DNA of 64,000 nt from Chitinophagaceae bacterium (GTDB lineage: Bacteria; Bacteroidota; Bacteroidia; Chitinophagales; Chitinophagaceae). The DNA lies in assembly GCA_022843585.1 (NCBI GenBank), contig JALHNJ010000001.1, positions 1,364,001 through 1,428,000 of the forward strand, given 5' to 3'. Under the pieces are notes generated by a model. The model was given only the letters and a program-made list of their open reading frames with translations. It did no database searches and was not told the origin of the DNA. Both the position numbers and the translations under genes were made by a program. This document shows, one piece after another, positions 36,645 through 46,334 of this stretch; position 1 is the stretch's first letter, and each line of letters starts with the position of its first letter.

Positions 36645-37190
36645 TTAGAAGCTCTTTGCAGGGTCTTTTGCCTGCTCACCACTGTTATATGCTGAGGAGC
36701 CGCCCTTTGGAATGGAAAGGTTTTTCCAGTTTTTTGCTTTGATCGTTTTGGCAATATGTACTATTTGCCCAACATGATAGGGATAATGTGCCAGTTGGCG
36801 GTTAATGGCATCAATAACGGTCAATGGTTCTTGCCGGATGGTAACTGTTTTTTTCAGATCTTTTTTCTTGAGGGATGCAAGTGCATCCAACAAACAAGTC
36901 CATCCTTTTTCCCACAGTTCTATCAGCTGGGCTTTGCTGTAATTATGTATTTCAAATTCATCATCCCGCATACGCCATTCTTTCTCGCCATCTTCCGTTA
37001 AAAAATTGCTCCAGCGGCTTAGCATGTTACCCGCCATATGCTGTATCACAATAGCGATACTATTTGTTTCATCATTCGATTGATAATGAAATTCCCATTC
37101 GTTTAATTGCTCAAATGTTTTATCACCTAAATCTTTATAATATTTCAACCGGCGGGTTGCAGTTTGTAAAAATTCTTTACCGAAAGACAT
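36645..37190 (-). CDS. DinB-like protein, DUF1572 family
   Basis: A 181-residue four-helix-bundle protein. Metal-site histidines typical of the DinB/YfiT superfamily are visible: His51 in IVIQHMAGNML, then LAHYPYHVGQIVHIAK with several histidines at about 134-145. DUF1572 members are often damage- or stress-linked thiol transferase relatives, but no activity is established. The gene is monocistronic by spacing, with a repeat element separating it from ggt. Confidence 0.85.
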   Translation of the reverse strand: MSFGKEFLQTATRRLKYYKDLGDKTFEQLNEWEFHYQSNDETNSIAIVIQHMAGNMLSRWSNFLTEDGEKEWRMRDDEFEIHNYSKAQLIELWEKGWTCLLDALASLKKKDLKKTVTIRQEPLTVIDAINRQLAHYPYHVGQIVHIAKTIKAKNWKNLSIPKGGSSAYNSGEQAKDPAKSF

Positions 37191-37196
37191 GATAAA

Positions 37197-37327
37197 AGTT
37201 TATAGTTTGGGGTTTTTAGTTTGTTGTTGGTCTCATTAAAGTAAAAAAATATTTATTGTTTTTAATATGCGAATCAGTGAGGAAATTATATGTTAACACG
37301 ATAACTACAAACCACAAACTTTAAACT
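37197..37327. repeat. Intergenic inverted repeat, copy B
   Basis: AGTTTATAGTTTG (37197-37209) pairs with CAAACTTTAAACT (37315-37327) at 12 of 13 positions. It shares an identical 23-base block (37298-37320) with copy A at 22313-22335. As in copy A, it lies between the stop of one minus-strand gene and the start of the next. Confidence 0.7.
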
Positions 37328-37336
37328 ACGAACTTT

Positions 37337-39055
37337 TTAATATCCTTCCGCTCCATCATCACCTCTGTTGTCGGCTACAGCTTCAAACTTTCCGTTCGGT
37401 AGCACTCTTATAATTTCTGTTCTGCCAATGGCACCTCTCTCTCTGGTTGCATAGCCCATTTTTATCAATGCATCTTTGGTGGCAGTTGGAAAACCTCTTT
37501 CTAAATGCAATGTATCGGGCAACCATTGATGATGAAATTTTGGTTTGTACACGGCATCTTCTGCACTCATGTTAAACTCCAGTATGTTAACCAATGTTTG
37601 AAATACTTGCGTAGGAATAGTTGTTCCACCTGGAGTGCCAACGACGATATAAGGCTTATTATCTTTTAATACAATAGTTGGTGTCATTGAACTCAACATT
37701 CTTTTCCCGGGCATAATGGCATTTGCTTCACCACCAATGGCACCATACATATTAGGCACTCCCGGCTTAATACTGAAATCGTCCATTTCGTCATTTAGAA
37801 AAAATCCGGCACCGCCGATAACGGTTCTGCTTCCGTAAGAATTATTCAACGTAGTGGTAACGGATACAGCATTTCCTTCTTTATCAATTACACTCAGGTG
37901 TGTGGTTTCTTCACTTTCTTTTCCGGTTAATATTCTTGGCTTTATTTCGGTACTCGGAGTTGCTTTTGCAGGGTCATAGTTTTTCATTCTTTCGTTCAGG
38001 TATGCATCACTGGAGATTTGTAGTACGGGCACTTTATAAAAATCTGCATCGCCCATATATTCGGCACGGTCGGCATAAGCCCTTCTTGCTGCTTCTGTCA
38101 TAAGTTGTACGGCTGCTGTTGAATGAAAACCCATCGCACCAATATTTTTATTCTCGATCATTTTCATCATCTGGTGTACTAATAATCCACCGCTGCTTGG
38201 CATGGGCATGCCAATTATTTTATAGCCCTTGTACATAAAGCTGTGTGGTTCTCTTGGCTTTGCATTATAATTTTTCAGATCTTCATAGCTGATAATACCA
38301 CCGCCACGTTTCATTTCTTCTACGATCAACCTGGCAGTTTCACCTTCATAAAAACCAGCAGCACCTTTATCTTTTATTCTTTTTAAGGTATTGGCAAGAT
38401 CAGTTTGTATTAATGTATCACCTTCATTCCATTTATCTTTTACAAACACTGGCATGATGGTGTTGTACTTTTTCAAATCTGTTTGAAGGTTGTTTAAAGA
38501 GCTGGCTTCCCGTTTTGTAATGACAAAACCTTTTTCTGCCAGATCAATTGCAGGCTGAATCAATTTTGCAAAAGGGAGTTTTGCATATTTATAAGAAGTA
38601 AATAATCCTGAAACAGTTCCGGGTACACCGCCAGCTAAATGTCCGTCCTGGCTTTTATCTGTTCGGGGAGTGCCATCTGCATCAATATACATATCACGGT
38701 GAGCTTTGCCGGGTGCTTTTTCCCTGTAATCAATAGACACTTGTTCTCCATTTGCCAATCTTGCTACAAAAAAGCCACCACCACCCAAATTGCCGGCATT
38801 GGGATACACCACTGCCAATGCCAATTGAGTAGCAATAGCTGCATCAACAGCATTGCCGCCAGCTTTTAAAATTTCAACACCAACTTTGCTTGCCAATGGA
38901 TGGGCAGAAACGACTGCACCGTTTTCAGCCACTACTTTTTTTACAACGGTGTAGTTATAATGATTTATTACTATGGATGAACTGCTGCTTTGGCTACTAT
39001 TATTACAGGCCATCGATAAAATAGCAGCAAAGAGAGATGCGATTATTTTTTGCAT
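37337..39055 (-). CDS. ggt: Gamma-glutamyltransferase lipoprotein
   Basis: A 572-residue protein starting at ATG 39055, whose signal segment ends in LSMAC (lipobox-like). The Ntn-hydrolase autoprocessing threonine is in ESEETTHLSVIDKEGN, and VTTTLNNSYGS, SSMTPTIV and VVGTPGGTTIP are the expected family motifs. GGT cleaves gamma-glutamyl amides such as glutathione in the periplasm or at the surface. It is divergent from the M14 peptidase. A link to the GCS2 gene 15 kb away is possible but speculative. Confidence 0.95.
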   Translation of the reverse strand: MQKIIASLFAAILSMACNNSSQSSSSSIVINHYNYTVVKKVVAENGAVVSAHPLASKVGVEILKAGGNAVDAAIATQLALAVVYPNAGNLGGGGFFVARLANGEQVSIDYREKAPGKAHRDMYIDADGTPRTDKSQDGHLAGGVPGTVSGLFTSYKYAKLPFAKLIQPAIDLAEKGFVITKREASSLNNLQTDLKKYNTIMPVFVKDKWNEGDTLIQTDLANTLKRIKDKGAAGFYEGETARLIVEEMKRGGGIISYEDLKNYNAKPREPHSFMYKGYKIIGMPMPSSGGLLVHQMMKMIENKNIGAMGFHSTAAVQLMTEAARRAYADRAEYMGDADFYKVPVLQISSDAYLNERMKNYDPAKATPSTEIKPRILTGKESEETTHLSVIDKEGNAVSVTTTLNNSYGSRTVIGGAGFFLNDEMDDFSIKPGVPNMYGAIGGEANAIMPGKRMLSSMTPTIVLKDNKPYIVVGTPGGTTIPTQVFQTLVNILEFNMSAEDAVYKPKFHHQWLPDTLHLERGFPTATKDALIKMGYATRERGAIGRTEIIRVLPNGKFEAVADNRGDDGAEGY

Positions 39056-39170
39056 ATGAATCAATAATTGAAAGTAATAAAGCTAATTAAATCCTGTGAG
39101 TTTGATGCTGCTGAAATATATGGTTTTTAAAATGTCCTTTGTTATCTTGCCACACTAAATGCTATTTACT

Positions 39171-41684
39171 ATGGGTCGCAAAATTTTGCTTTTTGCCATT
39201 TTCAGTTGCTTGTTATTTTCTGTGCAGGCACAATTAAAATCACCAGATGATTTTTTAGGGTATAAGATTGGCAGCCGCTACACTCCACATTGGAAGATTG
39301 TCAGCTACTTTAATCATGTTGCCGCTAATGCACCTTCAATGGTGAAGTTGCAACAGTATGGTCAAACCAATGAAGGCCGTACCTTATTAGTAACTTATGT
39401 TAGCAGTGCAGAAAATATACAACGGCTTGATGCGATAAAGACGAACAACCTGCGATTGGCTAATCTTGCAAATGATAAAGCTGCTCCTATAGAAGAAAAT
39501 GCACCGGCATTGGTATGGATGAGTTATAACGTACATGGCAATGAAACTTCAAGCTCAGAAGCTGCATTGATGACGATCTGGGCTTTGGTAGATCCATCCA
39601 ACACTAAAACAAAAGAGTGGTTGAAAAATACAGTGGTGATCATTGATCCATGCATCAATCCGGACGGCCGTGACCGTTATGTGAACTGGTTCAATTCTGT
39701 GGTTGGAAAAAATACAAATCCATTAAGTATTTCACGGGAGCATAGAGAGCCCTGGCCGGGAGGAAGAAGTAATCACTATAATTTTGATTTGAATAGAGAC
39801 TGGGCCTGGCAAACACAAGTTGAAAGTCGCCAGAGGATTAAATTATATAACGAGTGGATGCCGCAAATTCATGTGGATTATCATGAGCAAGGTATGAACC
39901 AGCCCTACTATTTTGCTCCTGCTGCACAACCATACCATGATGTAATTACACAATGGCAAAGGGATTTTCAAGTTACTATTGGTAAGAACCATGCAAAATA
40001 TTTTGATGCAAATGGCTGGTTGTATTTTACCAAAGAAGTATTTGACCTGCTATATCCATCGTATGGCGATACCTATCCAACATACAATGGTGCAATTGGT
40101 ATGACCTATGAGCAAGGTGGCGGCGGTAGCAGCGGTGCTGCAGTAATAAATGATGAAGGTGATACACTGACATTGATGGACAGAGCTACGCATCATTTTA
40201 CAACTTCATTAAGCACTATCGAAATTTCATCCTTAAATGCAAGCAGGTTAGTAAAGGAATTTAGAAAATATTTTAATGATGCTGTTTCTTCAGGGGTAGG
40301 GGAATATAAATCCTACATCATAAAAAATAATGCAAAGGATAAAGAGAGGGTTGAATCTTTATTGGAGTTGCTGAATAAAAATGGTATTCAATATGCAACA
40401 GGTTCGGGTTCTGGCAAAGGGTTTAGTTATAGCAATGGAAAGGAAGAATCTTTTTCATTAAATAATGATATTGTGATAAGTGCATTGCAACCAAGATCAG
40501 CCATGGTAAAAGCACTTTTTGAACCAAAAACAAAACTGGTTGATTCTGCTACTTACGATATTACCGCATGGGCATTGCCTTACGCATACGGATTAGAAGG
40601 CTATGCAAGCCGGGAAAGAATTAGTACAGGCGGTGCTGTAACAAGTGCTAAAGTAACCAATGCAGAAACTACGTATGGTTATGTGATACAATGGGGTGGA
40701 TTACAAACTGTAAAAACAGTAGGGCATTTATTGCAAAAAGGAATTTTGCTTCGCTATGCCGATCATCCGTTTGAAGTAAATGGAAATAAGTTTGAAAGAG
40801 GTTCTATCATTGTATTGAAGACGGCTAACAAATCTTTCGGAAATAATTTATGGGCAGAAGTAAGAAAAGTCGCAGATGCAAATAATACACAGTTGTATCC
40901 AGTGTCAACCGGATTTGTTGATAAAGGATTTGATTTTGGCAGTGGCAATGTTCATCCATTTAAAGCACCAAAAGTAGCCATGTTTACCGGCGAAGGAATT
41001 GGATCCAATGCAGCAGGAGAGATATGGCATTTTATGGAACAGCAAATTGATTATCCTGTTACGTTGATCAATGTAAATGATGCAGCCCGTATTGACTGGA
41101 GTACTATCGATGTTATGATAATGCCCGATGGCAACTATCGTTTCTTAAGTGATAAGGCTGCAACAGATGCTTTCAAAGCCTGGATCAATAAAGGAGGGAG
41201 AGTAGTGGCTATTGATGGTGCAGTAGGGGCTTTATCAAGAGCAGAGTTTGGAATTAAATTAAAGAAATCTGATGATGAGAAAAAAGACGATAAAGCAACG
41301 TATGATGCATTAAGAAAATTTGAAGACAGAGAAAGAGATTATATTCCCAATATGACACCGGGTTCCATTTTTAAAGTTGAAATGGACAATACACATCCAC
41401 TAGCTTACGGTTATCCCAACACCTATTATACATTAAAGATGGATGACAATGTATATGAATTTATAAAAGATGGCTGGAATGTAGGGGTGATTAAAAAAGA
41501 CAACCAGGTGGCAGGATTTGTAGGTTCAAAATTAAAAGACAAATTAAAAGATGGGGTGATATTTGGTGTGCAGGAAATGGGAAATGGTGCTGTTACTTAT
41601 ATTACCGACAATGTGATGTTCCGCAATTTCTGGGAGAATGGAAAGCTATTATTTTGTAATGCGATATTTTTTGTAGGTCAGTAA
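39171..41684 (+). CDS. Secreted M14-type zinc carboxypeptidase with GATase1-like tail
   Basis: An 837-residue exported protein (signal peptide ending VQAQ; ATG 39171 preferred over 39159). The M14 domain occupies about the first 370 residues: zinc ligands in YNVHGNETSSSEA (HxxE) and IHVDYHEQG, and the NFDLNRDW substrate-binding segment. From about residue 600 a flavodoxin-like fold (APKVAMFTGEGIGSNAAG ... INKGGRVVAIDGAV) resembles a class I glutamine amidotransferase-like domain without a clear nucleophile. A hairpin terminator precedes the next gene, a PIG-L deacetylase with the same tail domain. Confidence 0.88.
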   Translation: MGRKILLFAIFSCLLFSVQAQLKSPDDFLGYKIGSRYTPHWKIVSYFNHVAANAPSMVKLQQYGQTNEGRTLLVTYVSSAENIQRLDAIKTNNLRLANLANDKAAPIEENAPALVWMSYNVHGNETSSSEAALMTIWALVDPSNTKTKEWLKNTVVIIDPCINPDGRDRYVNWFNSVVGKNTNPLSISREHREPWPGGRSNHYNFDLNRDWAWQTQVESRQRIKLYNEWMPQIHVDYHEQGMNQPYYFAPAAQPYHDVITQWQRDFQVTIGKNHAKYFDANGWLYFTKEVFDLLYPSYGDTYPTYNGAIGMTYEQGGGGSSGAAVINDEGDTLTLMDRATHHFTTSLSTIEISSLNASRLVKEFRKYFNDAVSSGVGEYKSYIIKNNAKDKERVESLLELLNKNGIQYATGSGSGKGFSYSNGKEESFSLNNDIVISALQPRSAMVKALFEPKTKLVDSATYDITAWALPYAYGLEGYASRERISTGGAVTSAKVTNAETTYGYVIQWGGLQTVKTVGHLLQKGILLRYADHPFEVNGNKFERGSIIVLKTANKSFGNNLWAEVRKVADANNTQLYPVSTGFVDKGFDFGSGNVHPFKAPKVAMFTGEGIGSNAAGEIWHFMEQQIDYPVTLINVNDAARIDWSTIDVMIMPDGNYRFLSDKAATDAFKAWINKGGRVVAIDGAVGALSRAEFGIKLKKSDDEKKDDKATYDALRKFEDRERDYIPNMTPGSIFKVEMDNTHPLAYGYPNTYYTLKMDDNVYEFIKDGWNVGVIKKDNQVAGFVGSKLKDKLKDGVIFGVQEMGNGAVTYITDNVMFRNFWENGKLLFCNAIFFVGQ

Positions 41685-41706
41685 TACTGGAGGCTAAAAA
41701 TACCTA

Positions 41707-41736
41707 TAAGGCCGGTTGTTAAAGCCGGCCTTATTT
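41707..41736 (+). terminator. Hairpin between M14 and PIG-L genes
   Basis: A 9-bp stem (TAAGGCCGG at 41707-41715 with CCGGCCTTA at 41725-41733) with a 9-nt loop and a weak T-rich tail (ttatttat). Probably terminates or attenuates before the deacetylase gene. Confidence 0.65.
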
Positions 41737-41796
41737 ATGTAAACGGTTTCTTTCGCTTTTTCAACATACAGTATATTCGCCTAATAAACCGACGTA

Positions 41797-44289
41797 ATGA
41801 AGAAAGTTGTACTTGCATTTTTTATTCTTCTTTTATCCATAAGTGGCATTGTAAATGCCCAGGCTCCGCAAAGCTGGACATCAGCCGACATGTATCTTGC
41901 TATCCGCAAATTAAATGTGCTGGGCTCTGTATTATATATAGCAGCGCATCCGGATGATGAGAATACGAGATTGATCACCTATTTATCCAAAGACAAATTA
42001 TATCGTACTGGTTATTTATCAATGACCCGTGGAGACGGCGGCCAAAACCTGATTGGTGATGAACAAGGTATTGAGTTAGGCTTAATAAGAACACAGGAAT
42101 TATTATCTGCCAGAAGGATAGACGGTGGAGAACAATTCTTTACCAGGGCTTATGATTTTGGTTATTCAAAAACACCGGTGGAAACATTTAAGAAATGGGA
42201 TAGAGAAAAAATATTGAGTGATGTAGTATGGGTGATACGAAAATTTCAGCCCGATATTATTATTAACCGCTTTCCTGAAACTGGTGAAGGCGGACATGGC
42301 CATCATACCGCATCAGGTATATTGGCCAATGAAGCCTTTGCAGCCGCTGCTGATCCGTCTCGTTTTCCGGAACAATTGCAATACGTTTCAGTTTGGCAGG
42401 CAAAAAGAGTACTGTGGAATACCTTCAACTTTGGCGGCAATAATACAACTAGTAATGATCAGTTTAAAGTGGATGTGGGTGGTTATAATCCGTTGTTGGG
42501 AAAAAGTTATGGCGAGATAGCAGCGGAAAGTCGTAGCCAGCATAAAAGCCAGGGCTTTGGTGTACCGGCATCAAGAGGAGAGTCGTTTGAATTTTTTAGA
42601 GCAACCAAAGGCGATCAGCCAAAAACTGATTTGATGGAAGCAATCGATCTTACATGGAAAAGAGTACCCGGCGGAGAACCTATAGCAAAAATTGCAGACA
42701 GCATTGCTGCTTCATTTGATCTATTGCACCCGGAAAATTCCGTCGAAGGGTTGGTGCGATTATATAAAGCGATCGGCAACTTGCCTGATAGTTATTGGAA
42801 AACACAAAAGCAAAAAGAGGTTTATACATTAATAGCACAATGCAGTGGCTTGTTTTTGGATGTAACCACTACGGAGCAATTTGCGGTGCAAACAGATTCA
42901 TTACGACTTAATTTTTCGTTCAATAATAGGTTGGGTACAGATGCAGTTTTACAAAAAATTACCGTTGATAAATTTGATTCTGCTTTTATACAGGTATTAG
43001 GGAAAAATAGAAACCTGAATTTTTCAAAAACAGTTTTTGTTCCTGCAGATAAACCGATAACACAACCGTATTGGTTGGCCAGGAAAATGGAAGAAGGTTA
43101 TTTTAATGTAACAGATCAGCTTTCTATCGGGCAGCCTGATGTTGATGCAGCCTATAATGCTTTTATAACGATAAGGATATTCGGCGAACGGTTTACATTT
43201 ATGCGTTCCATTCGCTATAAGTTTACTGACCCGGTACGGGGCGAATTGTATCAGCCATTAACCGTATTGCCTCCTGCATTAATTGAGCCCGACGATAAAA
43301 TAAAAATCTCCAAAGGGAATAATACATTCAGCGGGGTGTTGAATATTACTGGTAAGAAAAAAGGATTTCAAACTTTCTTGAATGATGTAGGAAGGCAGCA
43401 TACAGATAAAGTAAAAGTTGATTATTCTCCTGATAAATTAAGCTTTGATGAAAAGAATAAAGTGATCCCGGTAGCCTATACAATTGAGGCGGGTAGAGAT
43501 AATGATTATTACTTTGCTATTGATGCTAATAACGGCAAAAAAGACTTGTATCATGTTGGAATGAGGGAGGTTAAGTATGATCATATTCCCTATATCACCT
43601 ATTTCAACATGGCTACTGTCAATAATAAAAAACTTGATTTAAAAATCCACGGTAAAAAAATTGGTTATATCACCGGTGCTGGCGATAAAGTACCCGAAGC
43701 ATTAGAACAAATGGGATATGAAGTAGTATTACTTTCTGATAAGGAACTTTCCAGAAATAATTTCAGCCAGTTTGATGCGATCATTACAGGTGTACGGGCC
43801 TACAACACCCATGCATGGATGAATAAACATTATGACAAGTTGATGAAATATGTGCATGAAGGAGGCAACCTGATCGTTCAATACAATACGAGTAACCAGA
43901 TCGGGCCGGTGAGAGCTAAAATTGCTCCGTATAATTTCAATATCACCCGTACTAGGATCACCGATGAGAATTCACCGGTTAGTTTCTTAAAACCAGAACA
44001 CCCGGTATTTAATTTCCCGAATAAGATTACTGCGGATGATTTTACCGGCTGGGTACAAGAAAGAAGTATTTATCATGGCAGCGATACATCCGGTAAATTT
44101 GAAAAATTAATTTCGATGAATGACCCTGGTGAAAAAGCAGATGACGGTGCCTTGCTTGTAGCGAAATATGGGAAAGGATTTTTTACGTATACAGGAATTG
44201 TATTCTTTAGAGAATTACCTGCTGGTGTGCCGGGAGCTTACAGATTATTAGCAAATATTATTGCGTTGAATAAGAAAAAAGGATTTTAA
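41797..44289 (+). CDS. Secreted PIG-L family deacetylase with GATase1-like tail
   Basis: An 830-residue exported protein (signal peptide about 1-21, GIVNAQ). The PIG-L/LmbE zinc motif AHPDDE is at residues 50-55 and the second zinc site GHGHHTAS at about 167-174. These enzymes remove acetyl groups from N-acetylglucosamine-type sugars. The C-terminal 200 residues (KIGYITGAGDKVPEALEQMG ... YVHEGGNLIVQYN) form a GATase1-like domain similar to that of the M14 neighbour. The stop overlaps the next ATG (TAATG), marking an operon with two tiny membrane genes and a symporter. Confidence 0.9.
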   Translation: MKKVVLAFFILLLSISGIVNAQAPQSWTSADMYLAIRKLNVLGSVLYIAAHPDDENTRLITYLSKDKLYRTGYLSMTRGDGGQNLIGDEQGIELGLIRTQELLSARRIDGGEQFFTRAYDFGYSKTPVETFKKWDREKILSDVVWVIRKFQPDIIINRFPETGEGGHGHHTASGILANEAFAAAADPSRFPEQLQYVSVWQAKRVLWNTFNFGGNNTTSNDQFKVDVGGYNPLLGKSYGEIAAESRSQHKSQGFGVPASRGESFEFFRATKGDQPKTDLMEAIDLTWKRVPGGEPIAKIADSIAASFDLLHPENSVEGLVRLYKAIGNLPDSYWKTQKQKEVYTLIAQCSGLFLDVTTTEQFAVQTDSLRLNFSFNNRLGTDAVLQKITVDKFDSAFIQVLGKNRNLNFSKTVFVPADKPITQPYWLARKMEEGYFNVTDQLSIGQPDVDAAYNAFITIRIFGERFTFMRSIRYKFTDPVRGELYQPLTVLPPALIEPDDKIKISKGNNTFSGVLNITGKKKGFQTFLNDVGRQHTDKVKVDYSPDKLSFDEKNKVIPVAYTIEAGRDNDYYFAIDANNGKKDLYHVGMREVKYDHIPYITYFNMATVNNKKLDLKIHGKKIGYITGAGDKVPEALEQMGYEVVLLSDKELSRNNFSQFDAIITGVRAYNTHAWMNKHYDKLMKYVHEGGNLIVQYNTSNQIGPVRAKIAPYNFNITRTRITDENSPVSFLKPEHPVFNFPNKITADDFTGWVQERSIYHGSDTSGKFEKLISMNDPGEKADDGALLVAKYGKGFFTYTGIVFFRELPAGVPGAYRLLANIIALNKKKGF

Positions 44290-44465
44290 TGGCAGCAGAA
44301 AGAAAGCCGAGCATACGAAGAGGAGAGATGGCATTTATTTTTGCGATCGTCATCGGGTTAGTGATCGGTATTTTAATAAAGAAAGTAAGAATAGGAATTT
44401 TAATAGGATTGGTTCTCGGAATTATAATTGTATTAACTGGCTGGTTGCGAACAACCCGCCGATAA
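44289..44465 (+). CDS. Small membrane protein, 58 residues
   Basis: A 58-residue gene starting at the ATG that overlaps the PIG-L stop by one base. It has a basic N-terminus (MAAERKPSIRRGEM), two hydrophobic helices separated by KKVR, and a basic end. No family is recognised. The tight spacing (1-nt overlap upstream, 1-nt gap downstream) argues that it is translated. Confidence 0.75.
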   Translation: MAAERKPSIRRGEMAFIFAIVIGLVIGILIKKVRIGILIGLVLGIIIVLTGWLRTTRR

Positions 44466-44466
44466 T

Positions 44467-44592
44467 ATGCCAGAAACAGATAACGATAAGGCGCCATTTT
44501 TTAAAAGCTGGAACGGCTGGTACATATTTGTGATCCTGTTCCTGCTATTGCTTATTGTATTATTTTATCTCTTCACCAAACGATTTGCATGA
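44467..44592 (+). CDS. Small membrane protein, 41 residues
   Basis: A 41-residue gene: charged N-terminus MPETDNDKAPFFKSWNGWY, one hydrophobic helix (about residues 20-36), then FTKRFA. Its stop overlaps the symporter start in an ATGA arrangement, so translation is likely coupled. It may be an accessory subunit of the symporter, by analogy with small proteins encoded beside SSS transporters; unproven. Confidence 0.75.
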   Translation: MPETDNDKAPFFKSWNGWYIFVILFLLLLIVLFYLFTKRFA

Positions 44593-46334
44593 GCCAGGTC
44601 GATTGGATAGTATTGATAGGAACGCTGCTGGCTATTATTACCTATGGCTTATACAAAAGCCGTACTTCCCGTAATCTCGATGGTTATTTTTTATCGAACC
44701 GGAGTTTACCCTGGGGATTGGTTTTATTAAGCATCATGGGCACACAGGCCAGTGCTATTACTTTTCTTTCTGCACCTGGTCAGGCATACACCGATGGAAT
44801 GCGGTTTGTGCAATATTATTTTGGTATTCCGTTGGCCATGGTGGTGATCTGTATTTTCTTCGTTCCTATTTTCAGTCGGCTGAAAGTTTATACAGCCTAC
44901 GAATATTTAGAAAACCGGTTTGATAATAAAACAAGAACACTTACTTCATTTTTGTTCTTATTGCAGCGGGGTTTATCAACTGGTATTAGTGTTTTTGCTC
45001 CTTCTATTATTTTGTCATCTCTGTTTGGCTGGGATATTTATTGGACCAACCTATTTATGGGTGGATTGTTGATTATTTATACAATAAGCGGCGGGGCTAA
45101 AGCAGTGGCATACACACAACAGTTGCAATTAATAATCATTTTTACCGGAATGTTTTTGGCGGCTTACATGGTGGTGAATATGCTGCCGAAAGATGTAAGC
45201 TTTACGGATGCATTGGAAGTAAGTGGCAAATTGGGCAAGCTCAATGTGATTACCACGGGTTTTGAAAACGGACGTTTTAATTGGAGTGATCAATATAATT
45301 TATGGAGCGGATTGATAGGAGGATTCTTTCTGGCTCTTTCTTATTTCGGAACTGATCAATCGCAGGTTGGCCGTTACCTCACCGCAAAATCGCTGAAAGA
45401 AAGTAGAATGGGGTTATTGATGAATGGCCTGGTGAAAGTGCCCATGCAATTTGCCATATTACTTATTGGAGCATTGGTATTTACCTTTTACCAGTTTAAT
45501 AAAGCCCCTCTTTTCTTTAATGATGTGCAGGTAAAGAAATTGGAACAATCTGCCGTATATAAAGATTCATTTGTTCTCATACAACAGCAGTATGATGTTA
45601 TAACAGCCAAAAAACAACAAGCTGTTATTAATTATACAGCGGCATCCGATGGGAATGATAAAATCAGGGAAGAGCAATCATTGGCTGAATTAAAAACATT
45701 GCAAACTGAAGCCAATGCGATCCGAACAAAAGTAAAAGGCTGGATCAATAGTAAAGAAGTAGGAGGGGATGGCAATGACACCAACTATATTTTCCTTCGG
45801 TTTGTGGTGGATAATTTGCCAGTGGGATTAGTGGGGCTTTTAATTGCTATTATTTTTCTTGCTTCATGGGGAAGTATTGCTGCAGCTATTAATTCATTGG
45901 CATCTTGTACCATGATCGATTTTCACCGGCGATTTACAAAAAAGAAAGATAGTGGTGAAGATGAATACCGGTTATCAAAATGGTACACTCTGGCCTGGGG
46001 TATCTTTTGTATTGTAGTGGCCATGTTCACTTATAATATTGGAAATAGTTTGATTGAAGCCGTGAATGTACTCGGCTCTTTATTTTATGGAGTTATACTC
46101 GGGGTGTTTTTAGTGGCTTTCTTTATTAAGAAAATTAAAAGTGGTCATGTGGTTTTTTGGGGAGCGGTATTAGCGGAGTTATTGGTATTAACCGTATTCA
46201 TTTTTACTAAAGTGGGTATTTTGAAAATGGGCTTTCTATGGCTCAACCCGATTGGTGCTTTTGCTGTGCTGTTTTTTAGTTTGTTGTTGCATGCAATATG
46301 GCCTCCCCAAACCCCTCCGAAGGAGGGGCTTTAG
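44589..46334 (+). CDS. Sodium:solute symporter (SSS family)
   Basis: A 581-residue membrane protein of the SSS family with about 13 membrane segments; the core GLYKSRTSRNLDGYFLSNRSLPWG and TIGSGGAKAV-type region (TISGGAKAVAYTQQLQ) are recognisable. Residues about 300-400 form an extended soluble, helical insert rich in Gln/Lys, longer than in typical SSS proteins. The substrate is unknown; being coupled to a deacetylase and peptidase, an amino-sugar or peptide derivative is a guess. The last ten codons lie within an inverted-repeat element. Confidence 0.9.
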   Translation: MSQVDWIVLIGTLLAIITYGLYKSRTSRNLDGYFLSNRSLPWGLVLLSIMGTQASAITFLSAPGQAYTDGMRFVQYYFGIPLAMVVICIFFVPIFSRLKVYTAYEYLENRFDNKTRTLTSFLFLLQRGLSTGISVFAPSIILSSLFGWDIYWTNLFMGGLLIIYTISGGAKAVAYTQQLQLIIIFTGMFLAAYMVVNMLPKDVSFTDALEVSGKLGKLNVITTGFENGRFNWSDQYNLWSGLIGGFFLALSYFGTDQSQVGRYLTAKSLKESRMGLLMNGLVKVPMQFAILLIGALVFTFYQFNKAPLFFNDVQVKKLEQSAVYKDSFVLIQQQYDVITAKKQQAVINYTAASDGNDKIREEQSLAELKTLQTEANAIRTKVKGWINSKEVGGDGNDTNYIFLRFVVDNLPVGLVGLLIAIIFLASWGSIAAAINSLASCTMIDFHRRFTKKKDSGEDEYRLSKWYTLAWGIFCIVVAMFTYNIGNSLIEAVNVLGSLFYGVILGVFLVAFFIKKIKSGHVVFWGAVLAELLVLTVFIFTKVGILKMGFLWLNPIGAFAVLFFSLLLHAIWPPQTPPKEGL

